Below, in pieces: positions 8,365 to 16,359 of a stretch of DNA of 64,000 nt (the first letter of the stretch is position 1; each line of letters starts with the position of its first letter). Under the pieces are notes generated by a model. That model saw only the letters and a program-made list of their open reading frames with translations. It had not been told where the DNA came from and did not search any database. The stretch comes from Thermosediminibacteraceae bacterium (GTDB lineage Bacteria > Bacillota > Thermosediminibacteria > Thermosediminibacterales > Thermosediminibacteraceae), in NCBI GenBank assembly GCA_021890755.1, contig JAKKUQ010000002.1, forward strand, positions 62,001 to 126,000, given 5' to 3'. Position numbers and translations under genes: made by a program.

Positions 8365-8528
8365 AAAAAACACCTCCAAAAGTATTTTCCCGAAAAATTT
8401 TCGGGCTTATTCCGGCAAAACAGGCTTTTATTGATAAAAAAAAATTATTACAGTCACATCCTTGAGGGAGAAAACGTATGCTACTATAGAATCACTCATC
8501 TTTTAAAGCCTTTACGGGAGGCGAGAAA

Positions 8529-9632
8529 ATGCCCATCATTGAGTATACAGTTCAACCTGGAGATACAATCTATGGGATTGCGCGGCGTTATGGGGTAACA
8601 CCACAGTCAATTATTCAACTGAACAACCTTACAAATCCTGATTTTATTGTACCCGGACAAAGGTTATTAATTGATGTAGAAGAGACGGAGCCTACGCCTC
8701 CGCCGCCCGGGACTAAAACATACATTGTTCAACCCGGCGATACATTATATTCGATTGCCCAACGGACCGGAGTAACAGTTGACCAAATTGTGCGGTTGAA
8801 TAACATTCAAGATCCAAATCGAATCTTCCCGGGACAGATGCTGTTGCTGCCGCCGGAGGCGCAATTGCCTGATGTTCCTCCAGGTTTTTTCCGTTACACT
8901 ATTAGAAGTGGCGATACTTTGTATTCGATTGCGAGAAGATACGGGACTACCGTTAGCGCCCTAATTAATGCCAATCCGGGTATAGATCCAAACAATCTGC
9001 GAATAGGACAACAAATATTGGTTCCAACAACGGGATTGGCAACACCGATATTCCGGGGCAATAGCGCCAAAAGGATGATTGCCTTTACCTTTGACGCAAC
9101 CTACGGAGATAATCAGACCGAAAGAATTCTTAATATCCTTAGGCAAAACGGCATCAGAGCGACTTGGTTTATATCCGGAATTTGGGCTGAAAACTTTCCT
9201 ACCCTTTTACGTTCAATTCACGCGGCCGGGCATGAAATAGGCAACCACAGCCACACCCATCCTCACATGACCCAACTTTCGGCCGCGGAAATGAGAAGTC
9301 AAATTACTAATGCATCAAGGGCAATCGAGAGAGTAATTGGTGTCCAGGTTGATATGTTTCGGCCACCTTTTGGTGAATACAATCAGACACTTTTAAATGT
9401 CGCGGCAGGACTTGGCTATCGAACAATAATGTGGACCATAGATTCTTTAGACTGGCAAAATCCCGGGCCGGACGCTATAGTCAATAGGGTGCTTTCAAAT
9501 GCTACAAATGGCGCGATTATATTAATGCATAATTCCGCCCCCGATACTCCCAACGCATTGCCTAGAATAATAGATGAACTAAGGCGAAGGGGATTTAGTT
9601 TCGGAACAGTTTCAGAAGTCATCGATCCGTAA
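8529..9632 (+). CDS. LysM-repeat polysaccharide deacetylase, spore-wall type
   Basis: Three LysM peptidoglycan-binding repeats (residues about 4-50, 63-108, 122-167, each with the VQPGDTLYSIA-type start) are joined by proline-rich linkers to a NodB deacetylase domain (about 182-365). Metal and catalytic motifs visible are FTFDATYG, NHSHTHPHM, RPPFGEYN and ILMHNSAPD. Such enzymes remove acetyl groups from peptidoglycan amino sugars. There is no signal peptide, which fits delivery to the spore cortex or coat through LysM binding inside the mother cell. The first motif has DAT instead of the common DDG. GGGAGGCG lies 6 bases before the ATG. Confidence 0.9.
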   Translation: MPIIEYTVQPGDTIYGIARRYGVTPQSIIQLNNLTNPDFIVPGQRLLIDVEETEPTPPPPGTKTYIVQPGDTLYSIAQRTGVTVDQIVRLNNIQDPNRIFPGQMLLLPPEAQLPDVPPGFFRYTIRSGDTLYSIARRYGTTVSALINANPGIDPNNLRIGQQILVPTTGLATPIFRGNSAKRMIAFTFDATYGDNQTERILNILRQNGIRATWFISGIWAENFPTLLRSIHAAGHEIGNHSHTHPHMTQLSAAEMRSQITNASRAIERVIGVQVDMFRPPFGEYNQTLLNVAAGLGYRTIMWTIDSLDWQNPGPDAIVNRVLSNATNGAIILMHNSAPDTPNALPRIIDELRRRGFSFGTVSEVIDP

Positions 9633-9646
9633 GCAGGTCTTTCGGC

Positions 9647-10357
9647 TCAACTTGTTAATCCTTCCTCTCTTACATTACCTAAATTATCAATCCAATAGAT
9701 CTTCAATGGCAGGGTCCTTCGAAGCCACGAAATGCGAGAAGCCAAGTTTTTATATGTAGGAAAACCATCGGGCAAGGCTAAGGCAATTTCCACCGAAGGG
9801 TTCTCATCGCGATACAGGACTGCGTCAAATACAGCTTGGGCGAAATAATGGCGGGCTTGGGGATGAGACTTATTCTCAGGAAATCCTTTGACTGATACCC
9901 ATAATTGCCGGCCCTCCGGCGTCTCCGCAACTATATCTTTGCCATGCTCTCTGGAAAAAGTATTTGCAACTCTCCGGATGATATAACCTTGACTTACTAA
10001 ATATGCAACCAGACTGGACTGGATATTCTCTTCCGAATACCAAGAAGACTTTACTTTCACATCCCTTTCTTTTTGGTGCAAATTTTCGATCTTCCTAACT
10101 TTAGTTGCAGTAAGTGAGTCAGCAAATTTCTCTCCCTCATTTCCAATCCAACTTACTTTTTTGATTTTTGCACAAAAACTACATTCTCCTTTATCACGTT
10201 TAATTTTCCCCGCTTCTGCCAAACTGGTACAGCTCTGGTAAACCGTTTGACGCGGACTAATACCAGCGATTCGGGATAAGCAGTCATCGCATATAGGCGT
10301 AGCGATTTCGGATAATTTCTTAAATATTCGTTCCTTATTTGTCAACTTATTTGTCAA
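9647..10357 (-). CDS. PD-(D/E)XK nuclease-like protein with N-terminal zinc-binding/winged-helix region
   Basis: The 236-aa product has CxxC pairs at CDDC and CSFC (about residues 23-26 and 59-62) that could bind zinc around a helix-turn-helix-like stretch (GISPRQTVYQSCTSLAEAG). The C-terminal part has nuclease-like signs: a helix, GYIIRRVANTFSREHGKDI, then RQLWVSVKGFPE, matching a D...xxK active site. A site-directed or modification-dependent endonuclease is inferred; partner genes are absent. The TTG start has GAGGA four bases upstream. The first codons are a perfect 12-base tandem repeat (TTGACAAATAAG twice). The 5' part is more AT-rich than the neighbours. Confidence 0.55.
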   Translation of the reverse strand: MTNKLTNKERIFKKLSEIATPICDDCLSRIAGISPRQTVYQSCTSLAEAGKIKRDKGECSFCAKIKKVSWIGNEGEKFADSLTATKVRKIENLHQKERDVKVKSSWYSEENIQSSLVAYLVSQGYIIRRVANTFSREHGKDIVAETPEGRQLWVSVKGFPENKSHPQARHYFAQAVFDAVLYRDENPSVEIALALPDGFPTYKNLASRISWLRRTLPLKIYWIDNLGNVREEGLTS

Positions 10358-10461
10358 TCATTCCTCACCCCTTTTCACCTTTGTATACTTGATAATTATG
10401 CCGCAAGGTAATTAAAGATAATGGCGTTTTTAGCATTTATTTACTTTATCAATAAATAAGT

Positions 10462-10736
10462 TTAGATGTAATCTTTTATGATAATTTTTTTTGAGTATGC
10501 CCCTTCTATTTCTCTTTTTAGCAGACGCTTACTTGCTTCTTTATTAAAGCCTTTTTTGTTTTGCAAGTCCCGCCAAGTCTTTGAAAAACCCTCACTGGAC
10601 TGTTTTCTTTGTAACTTGATAGCGGATATATTTGATACTCGGCAAAAATCATTGATAAACGTTTTACAGCCTCTTTACTGTTTTTCATCGAATACCTCCC
10701 CTTAGCATTCGACATATTATAATAGTACCAAGTCAA
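10462..10736 (-). pseudogene. Frameshifted small gene of unknown function
   Basis: One frame opens with good ribosome sites (TTG 10736 after AAAGGAGG, or ATG 10688 after GGGGAGG) and gives MKNSKEAVK. A neighbouring frame then carries protein-like sequence (TFINDFCRVSNISAIK, then KGFNKEASKRLLKREI) to a stop at 10462. From ATG 10688 the length is 227 bases, so one single-base indel near 10660 separates the halves. The restored ~75-aa product is basic and helical. A programmed frameshift is less likely because no slippery run is visible there. Confidence 0.4.
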
Positions 10737-10829
10737 AAGAGTCCTCCTTTGGCAATCTTTTTAAACATTTCTATAACCTCGGAGGAAATCATTCTTAGAA
10801 AACAGTAAAATCCACACGTTTGACCTTTC

Positions 10830-10858
10830 TTGATATTACGGTGGTTTTATTGTATAAT
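10830..10858 (+). promoter_or_regulatory. SigA-type promoter of ssrA
   Basis: TTGATA (10830-10835) and TATAAT (10853-10858) are separated by 17 bp and lie 24 bp before the tmRNA 5' end. This is close to the ideal vegetative promoter. Confidence 0.8.
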
Positions 10859-10881
10859 ATATTATGCGAAAAAAAGAATAT

Positions 10882-11231
10882 GGGGGCGTTTGGTTTCGAC
10901 GGGGGCAGCAGAGATAAAAGCTGCAGGCCGAGCTTTCCGACTCGTTAATCCGGAAGCACAAATAAGTGCCAACGAAGAACTCGCTCTTGCTGCTTAATTA
11001 AATCAGCAGCACGCCCTTTCCGGCATGCCCGGTTGTCGGAAAAGGGTGTCATAGCTCCGGGCTCTTCTCCTGCTGTTAGCTTTGGCAGCAGGGGAGAAAG
11101 CTAACAAAGCTGGCCGGCTTTCAATCCTGCCCTCGGGAGTGAAGCCGGCGAGATCAAAACGAGGGATAAGCCTGTAGAGGCTTTTATCGATGCGCCTTCG
11201 GACAGGGGTTCGATTCCCCTCGCCTCCACCA
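10882..11231 (+). ncRNA. ssrA: Transfer-messenger RNA (tmRNA)
   Basis: The 5' end GGGGGCGTTTGGTTTCGAC and the 3' end with GGGTTCGATTCCCCTCGCCTCCACCA pair to form the tRNA-like domain; CCA is encoded. The tag frame runs from GCA 10956 to TAA 10997 and encodes AQISANEELALAA, ending in the usual LAA degradation signal. Several pseudoknot-like repeats follow (for example GCCCTTTCCGGC onward). The RNA, with SmpB, rescues stalled ribosomes and marks the peptide for proteolysis. Confidence 0.97.
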
Positions 11232-11245
11232 AATATGAAAAAAAT

Positions 11246-11278
11246 GCCTGGAGGGATTTTTAGTTCTTCCGGGCTTTT
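11246..11278 (+). terminator. Weak candidate terminator for tmRNA
   Basis: GCCTGGAG and TTCCGGGC (11246-11253, 11267-11274) can pair with G-U wobbles and are followed by TTTT. It is the only hairpin just after the tmRNA. Confidence 0.35.
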
Positions 11279-11429
11279 GGTTTTGTGATATCTTAGCCAG
11301 CACTATTGCGCAGTGGCCGGAAGTTCCTCCTTCGAAAAGTTGGACGGTTCTGCTCCTCTTCACCCAGTAAGCTTCATTTCCCTCGACTTTAATTCTGTAA
11401 CCTTCCATCCATTTAACCCCACATCAATA

Positions 11430-11545
11430 TCAATACTTTACCCTGGAACCTTTTGGCACCGGAACCCTTTCAAAGCCTTCAAACCTTAACTCTCTCCTGA
11501 ACGTTCCTCTTCGCAATGTTTATTATGGCATGTTCCCCAAGATAT
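11430..11545 (-). pseudogene. Degraded gene remnant downstream of tmRNA
   Basis: Protein-like sequence switches frame: GEHAIINIAKR in one frame and then RRELRFEGFERVPVPKGS in the next, ending at a TGA at 11430. No start is found. The segment sits between tmRNA and the EamA gene (11232-11581), a stretch otherwise without a convincing gene. Parent family is unknown. Confidence 0.3.
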
Positions 11546-11581
11546 TACCTGGTCGCATTTGAACCTCCATCTGCCGCTCAA

Positions 11582-12001
11582 TTACTTCAATAATATCATC
11601 ATGAAAATACCTGAAACAATAAGTATGCTTGAAAGAATAGTTTTCGGAGTAAATTGCTCGTTTAAGATGAAGAAAGATAATATCAAGGTTAAAACTATGC
11701 TGGACTTATCTATAAGCGCCACTTTCGACACTTCGCCAATGGAAATTGCTTTGTAATAAAATAACCATGATAATCCCGTAGCGATCCCTGATAAAATCAA
11801 GAAGATCCAGTTTTGCTTCGTCAGTTCCTTAATCCCATACTGAGCTCCTGTAGCAAATACGATGCCCCATGCTAAAAAAATAATGACCGTTGTGCGTATG
11901 GCTGTAGCCAGGTTAGAATCTACTCCTTTTATGCCGATTTTGGCAAGAATGGAGGTTAAGGCGGCAAAAAAAGCCGATAATATTGCAAATAATTCCCACA
12001 T
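11582..12001 (-). CDS. Small EamA/DMT-family transporter (half-size)
   Basis: The ATG at 12001 is chosen, behind GAGGGTGG. The 139-aa protein has about five hydrophobic helices and the EamA signature near its C-terminus (ISIGEVSKVALIDKSSIVL, then FILNEQFTP). At this length it is a single EamA repeat, half of a normal ten-helix exporter, a size seen in the COG2510 group that presumably works as a dimer. Substrate unknown. Confidence 0.75.
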   Translation of the reverse strand: MWELFAILSAFFAALTSILAKIGIKGVDSNLATAIRTTVIIFLAWGIVFATGAQYGIKELTKQNWIFLILSGIATGLSWLFYYKAISIGEVSKVALIDKSSIVLTLILSFFILNEQFTPKTILSSILIVSGIFMMILLK

Positions 12002-12152
12002 AAATACCACCCTCGAAGCGATTAGCGCTTTACTATATTTTATAAAAATATACCCAATACGGTTAAAAAAAATGTCGTCGTATGTCCGCCGGAGAAGCGA
12101 ACAAGAAAAAACAAAAAGCGAGGAAAATTACCCCCGCTTCCTTACGTTATGA

Positions 12153-12779
12153 TTAAGAATTCTTCATAATAATATTCTCTATGGCATCTGCAACATCTTC
12201 GCATGCATCGCAGCACTTTTCAAGATAATGAAATGTCGTATCCCATGCAACTAATTCCCTAAAATCCGTGCAATTAACATAAAGATTTCTGGTGGCTTCG
12301 GTAAAGAGTCTATCCCCTTCCTCTTCCAGTCTGTTGATTTCAACAATAAGTTCATGCAGTTTTTTTGATTTGCGGAAATTATGAAATTCATCAAGGGCAC
12401 TTTTTAATAAATTGCAGGACTTTACTATAATTTGAGTCATCTTCAGGGCATGTTCTTTAACCTCTTTAATGTTGTACATATACATCCTCATTAATACATC
12501 TTCGATCGTATCGGTTAGAGTATCAATAGCATCCGCCATCGCCATAATGTCTTCACGTTCAATGGGAGTTATAAATTCTCTCGCGAGCTTTTTTATCATT
12601 TTATGTCTTAATTCATCGGCGCTATGTTCAATACTGTGCATTTCCTTAATTCTATCCCGCATCTTCCCGGCATCATAGTTATTTAAAATATTGTTCAGCA
12701 ATTCTGCAGCTTTGCAGGAATAGTCTATCATTTCTACAAAAGTTTCGAAATAATAATTAACGTTTTTCTTCCCTTTCAT
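12153..12779 (-). CDS. DUF47/PhoU-like accessory protein of Pit phosphate transport
   Basis: A 208-aa, wholly helical protein of the DUF47 family (YkaA type), related to PhoU. It has the metal-binding style helices DRIKEMHSIEHSADELRHK and MADAIDTLTDTIEDV. Members lie beside Pit transporters and are thought to control them. Here it follows the pit gene on the same strand by 37 bp, so co-transcription is expected. Confidence 0.88.
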   Translation of the reverse strand: MKGKKNVNYYFETFVEMIDYSCKAAELLNNILNNYDAGKMRDRIKEMHSIEHSADELRHKMIKKLAREFITPIEREDIMAMADAIDTLTDTIEDVLMRMYMYNIKEVKEHALKMTQIIVKSCNLLKSALDEFHNFRKSKKLHELIVEINRLEEEGDRLFTEATRNLYVNCTDFRELVAWDTTFHYLEKCCDACEDVADAIENIIMKNS

Positions 12780-12816
12780 AACCCAATCCTTTCCTCATTA
12801 TTTTATTTGTCAATTA

Positions 12817-13869
12817 CTAGAATATTTTCATAAATACTAACGCCAATAAAAAGCTTATTAACCCACACCCCGGGAAAGTCATCATCCAGGCAAATAACAT
12901 TTCTTTAACAATTCCCCAGTTCACCGATGATATCCGCTTTGCAGCTCCTACACCCATTATGGCAGTTGTCTTCGTATGCGTTGTGCTGACCGGTAATCCC
13001 AGCACGGAAGCTATAAACAAACATATAACTCCTGCCATATCGGCGGAAAACCCCTGGTATGTTTCAAGCTTTACCATATCCATTCCAACAGATTTAATAA
13101 TACGCAAGCCGCCGAGTGACGTGCCAAGAGAGATTACCGCCGAGCACAATACAATGAGCCAGATGGGAATAATAAATTCAGTCACAGAAGCTTGTCCCTG
13201 TGTGAGGAATACCCCCAGCATAAAAACGCCCATAAATTTTTGGCCGTCCTGGGCACCATGCATGAATGCCATTCCTGCCGCACTTATTATTTGTGCATAT
13301 CTTAACGGAGTGTAGGTTTTCCTGCGGTCAAAACCTCTGCAAATCAATTCAACGGTTTTAACGACCAACCAGCCAGAAAAAAATCCTAAAAACAGGGAAA
13401 GTCCTAGTCCATAAATAACTTTTACCCATTCATCAAGATTTATGCCGCCTAGGCCCCTTTGCAACGCTATTGCGGCACCGCTGATACCTGCTATCAGCGC
13501 ATGGCTTTCACTGGTGGGTATCCCGAACCACCATGCAGCGGTTGCCCACAATACAATAGCAAAAAGGGCCGCGCACAAAGCAATCAGTGCCTCATGAGCA
13601 TCCCCGCGGAAATCCACCATATTGTATATTGTCTGCGCCACCATTGGATTGAGAAGTGTCATGACTAATCCGCCGAGGAAATTGAATATAGTTGCCATAA
13701 TTATAGCATCCCGGGGACCCATCGAACGGGTAGATATACAGGTTGCGATAGCGTTTGCCGCATCAGTCCATCCATTTACGAAAATAACGCCCAATGTTAA
13801 TAAGACCGTTACCATCAAAGTCGTATTTGAAACTAATTGACTTAAAAAATCAACCAGCTCTACTGTCAT
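12817..13869 (-). CDS. pit: Low-affinity inorganic phosphate transporter, Pit family
   Basis: A 350-aa membrane protein with about ten helices and the duplicated Pit signatures: NGWTDAANAIATCISTRSM near the N-terminus and GLPVSTTHTKTTAIMGVG near the C-terminus, plus GIPTSESHALIAGI. Pit proteins move metal-phosphate complexes with protons or sodium. Together with pstSCAB further on, this gives the cell constitutive and starvation-type phosphate uptake. Confidence 0.92.
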   Translation of the reverse strand: MTVELVDFLSQLVSNTTLMVTVLLTLGVIFVNGWTDAANAIATCISTRSMGPRDAIIMATIFNFLGGLVMTLLNPMVAQTIYNMVDFRGDAHEALIALCAALFAIVLWATAAWWFGIPTSESHALIAGISGAAIALQRGLGGINLDEWVKVIYGLGLSLFLGFFSGWLVVKTVELICRGFDRRKTYTPLRYAQIISAAGMAFMHGAQDGQKFMGVFMLGVFLTQGQASVTEFIIPIWLIVLCSAVISLGTSLGGLRIIKSVGMDMVKLETYQGFSADMAGVICLFIASVLGLPVSTTHTKTTAIMGVGAAKRISSVNWGIVKEMLFAWMMTFPGCGLISFLLALVFMKIF

Positions 13870-13972
13870 TCCTCACCATCTTTCTAAGTTTAATTGTTTT
13901 GTTTTTAAACCAGGGGTCGCCTGATACCCTACAGTATGATACCATAAGTTTTAAAACATTTCTACCCCCCAT

Positions 13973-14004
13973 GAAAAAACGCCGCCACTCCTTATGAGGC
14001 GGCG
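13973..14004 (-). terminator. Terminator behind the beta-CASP operon
   Basis: CGCCGCC (13980-13986) pairs with GGCGGCG (13998-14004), and on the minus strand the stem is followed by TTTTTTC. It ends the transcript of the MBL gene and its frameshifted companion. Confidence 0.8.
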
Positions 14005-14172
14005 CAATTTCTGATGGTTCGCGTTTCAACCCTTTTTGCACTGGTAATCCAACTTAATATATTTAAAGCTTCCGGCAGTTTTACCACTCGCTCTTCTTCA
14101 TCCTAGCCTGCGGTATACCCAGGAGATAACAGCCTCATGCTTTTTTATTTCGGCTTTAAACCTCTGTTTCAT
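13992..14172 (-). pseudogene. Frameshifted small gene translationally coupled to the MBL gene
   Basis: Its ATG overlaps the TGA of the upstream MBL gene (ATGA at 14172-14169). The first frame reads MKQRFKAEIKKHEAVISWVY and stops after about 24 codons; a second frame carries on with DEEERVVKLPEALNILSWIT and stops at 13992 inside the terminator stem. The length of 181 bases equals 60 codons plus one base, so a single indel broke it. Function unknown. Confidence 0.45.
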
Positions 14173-15752
14173 AGCAATGCCCCTTTTCTCTCATCGACTT
14201 TTATCGTCTTTCCCCTCTCCGGCCATACAACTTTACAAAATCCTTCAAACCGCGAGAAAAATTCTCCGTCCTGAGTGTGCACCGGGATAAGCACATATGG
14301 TTTTATGGTCTCCACCATCTCCTCTATCCCCGGTCCGTGAATGTGTCCGCTGGCGTGAAAACCCGATCTTTCTCTGTCCCTGCCCAGGGTGCCGTAAAGT
14401 TCAAAGCCGAAGTAATCGAGCCAGTTTTTTATCCGCTGGTGATCGATTAGCATTTCTTCGTCGTAAGCCTCGCTGGAAGAGTATATGTATGTCCCGCCTT
14501 CCGGCTGGATGTCAAGAAAAGCGTGAAAGTCGTAATAGGAAAAGCACAGTATGTAGCTTCTGGCGTCTTTTTTTATGTCTTCTGCTTTTACCATCTTTGC
14601 AGGATCAAACCGTTCAAGAAGCGCATCCTCCCACTTTTTCCTCTGGGCCTTGGGCCGCTGGTAAAGCATTATATGTTCGTCCCGGTGGGGATCAGGCACG
14701 CCTTCCTCCCCCGCCGCAACCAGGGCTTCCAGCAGGTATATGTCCTTGGCGGTCAAGACCAGCCTGCGGCCTGTGTTTCTTGCTATGTCTAGGAAAGAAA
14801 GCAGACGCTCTATGTTTCTCGGGCCGAAATCGGCTATCACAAGGCCTTCGGCTTTGGCCACCACATCGAAGCAGTTTGCCGCCACCTCGTCTTCGGTTAC
14901 GGGTTTTTGCGTGCCAGGGTGTGTACCTTCACAGATAAGGGCAATAGGCTTCAGCTTTGCTGCTTCTTCGAAAAACCGCCGCGTAAGGCCTGCGTTTTTA
15001 CCGTGAAGCCTGAGGTCGCCGGTGTATATAATCCAGCCGGCGGAGGTTTTTATGCCAAAGGCTCCAGCTCCGGGAATAGAGTGGTCCACCGGCCAGAAGC
15101 GAACGGTAAGGCTGCCTATTTCTGCTTCTATGCCGCAAGCTTCCAATGCACAGCATTCCAGCGCCCGCGAGTTATCAACTCTCTCCCAAAAACTGCAGGC
15201 GTTTTCAGAAATGGCATCGGTTCCCATTATGCGGTAGCGGCGCTGCTTGAAAGGGGTCTTCCGGTAATTCGAAGCCTGCAGCAGTCCGTCTTTGAGCTCC
15301 CGCGGTGTTGTGTAGCATATTTCCTGCAGGCGGTTGCCCCCTCCCGTGTCCTGAAGTGCTTTGCATATAAGAGCGCTGGTCAGGCCGGTTATTATAGGCA
15401 CTTCTTCCCGCAGGTATGAAAAGTGGCCGCAGTGGTCGAAGTGGGCGTGAGAAAGCAGCACGCCCATAACTTCGATTTTTCGGTAAAGCGGATGGGAGGA
15501 GAATCTATCCCATACCCCGGGGTATTCCAGATCTGTCCGGTAAAGGCTTCTTAGCGGCGGTAGGATGCCAAGGCATAGGAGGTCGTAAAAGCCGAAAGTG
15601 CTTCTTGGTCCGAGGAATTCATCGAAGAACATACCTTCAGCTTTGAAGTTGGTACCGAAGTCTAGAAAAAGAGAAGTGTCGCCGTCTTCCAAAAGTATCT
15701 TGTTGCCGCCGATGCAATCAGCACCGTCGTAGAAGGTAAGGGAAACTGTCAT
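14169..15752 (-). CDS. Metallo-beta-lactamase/beta-CASP hydrolase, RNase J-like
   Basis: A 527-aa protein with the metal motif LLSHAHFDHCGH (about residue 100), DHSIPGAGAFGI and YTGDLRLHG, the last typical of beta-CASP nucleases, and a C-terminal ASGHIHGPGIEEMVETIKPY with PVHTQ as in RNase J and archaeal CPSF-type enzymes. An RNA-processing or exonuclease role is inferred. It is longer than simple MBL proteins, and a C-terminal RNase J tail is not evident. It is followed by a coupled, broken small gene. Confidence 0.75.
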   Translation of the reverse strand: MTVSLTFYDGADCIGGNKILLEDGDTSLFLDFGTNFKAEGMFFDEFLGPRSTFGFYDLLCLGILPPLRSLYRTDLEYPGVWDRFSSHPLYRKIEVMGVLLSHAHFDHCGHFSYLREEVPIITGLTSALICKALQDTGGGNRLQEICYTTPRELKDGLLQASNYRKTPFKQRRYRIMGTDAISENACSFWERVDNSRALECCALEACGIEAEIGSLTVRFWPVDHSIPGAGAFGIKTSAGWIIYTGDLRLHGKNAGLTRRFFEEAAKLKPIALICEGTHPGTQKPVTEDEVAANCFDVVAKAEGLVIADFGPRNIERLLSFLDIARNTGRRLVLTAKDIYLLEALVAAGEEGVPDPHRDEHIMLYQRPKAQRKKWEDALLERFDPAKMVKAEDIKKDARSYILCFSYYDFHAFLDIQPEGGTYIYSSSEAYDEEMLIDHQRIKNWLDYFGFELYGTLGRDRERSGFHASGHIHGPGIEEMVETIKPYVLIPVHTQDGEFFSRFEGFCKVVWPERGKTIKVDERKGALL

Positions 15753-16137
15753 GGTATCACCTGCTTTCTTTAAATTTTTGGGCTGGTAAAATTGTGATGT
15801 TTCTTTGTCGGAGTTTCTACAGAATAAAAGTATTTATGACAAAAGCAATCCGTGCTCCCTATTCCCTTCTTCGGATTTCACCTTTACTTAATGCGGAAAA
15901 ATCAGTTAGAGAAAGTTAAAGGTTTCCTTTCAGCTGAATAAATTTTTGTACTCAAAACTTTTTACTGAAATTTTTGTGGTTTACTGATTAAAGGTCAAAA
16001 AGTAACTTGCTTACCTTATATTCTCTACAAATTACTCCAAAACCTCTTTTTAAGAACTCATCTTAACGAGACCGGCCTATTGTCCCTCTAGAACGCGAAA
16101 GGGTGCAACGAAGAAAATTCGAGGAAACCAACCTGCT

Positions 16138-16161
16138 GCCATAATTCTATGGCGTTTTTTT
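16138..16161 (+). terminator. Orphan plus-strand terminator-like hairpin
   Basis: GCCATA (16138-16143) pairs with TATGGC (16148-16153), followed by G and seven T. No plus-strand gene ends here; the preceding 380 bases (15753-16137) hold no gene I recognise on either strand. Confidence 0.45.
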
Positions 16162-16359
16162 ATTCAAAAACGAAAGCCGCCCCTTGATTAGGCGGCAGCC
16201 CCAATATGAATCTCCACAAAACATACTTCCCTTTCGCCGAAATGTACCTCAACCTCAGAGAAAATTCAGCCTCTTCAGATTCTAATTTTAGTCCAAGGTA
16301 TTCGACCTGCTTTTCGTTAAGAAAGCTTTAATTTCGTCACCTGCCTTTTTGCTAATCAT
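16160..16359 (-). pseudogene. Frameshifted small gene overlapping the end of the HNH gene
   Basis: ATG 16359 overlaps the last codons of the HNH gene and opens MISKKAGDEIKAFL; after one shift the protein-like frame continues EKQVEYLGLKLESEEAEF and later YVLWRFILGLPPNQGAAF to a stop at 16160. Length 200 bases means one indel. The overlap suggests it was once a translationally coupled partner of the HNH protein. Family not recognised. Confidence 0.45.

Noticed and set aside
8389-8405. Palindrome upstream of the small acidic protein gene
   Set aside because: CCCGAAAA/TTTTCGGG is symmetric but short and AT-rich, with no adjoining promoter or T run that would give it a role.
11184-11408. A 74-aa minus-strand frame ending in WRRGESNPCPKAHR
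   Set aside because: The C-terminal part is the antisense of the tmRNA 3' end, a known annotation artefact; the N-terminal part has no ribosome site.
14297-14938. A 213-aa plus-strand reading frame
   Set aside because: It lies entirely inside the RNase J-like gene on the other strand and has an Arg/Pro/Leu-rich, low-complexity product: a shadow frame.
15753-16137. Riboswitch (cyclic di-GMP, fluoride, cobalamin) in the 15.8-16.1 kb gap
   Set aside because: GAAAGGGTGCAACGAAG looked suggestive, but the conserved cores of these classes are not present and no gene follows on that strand.
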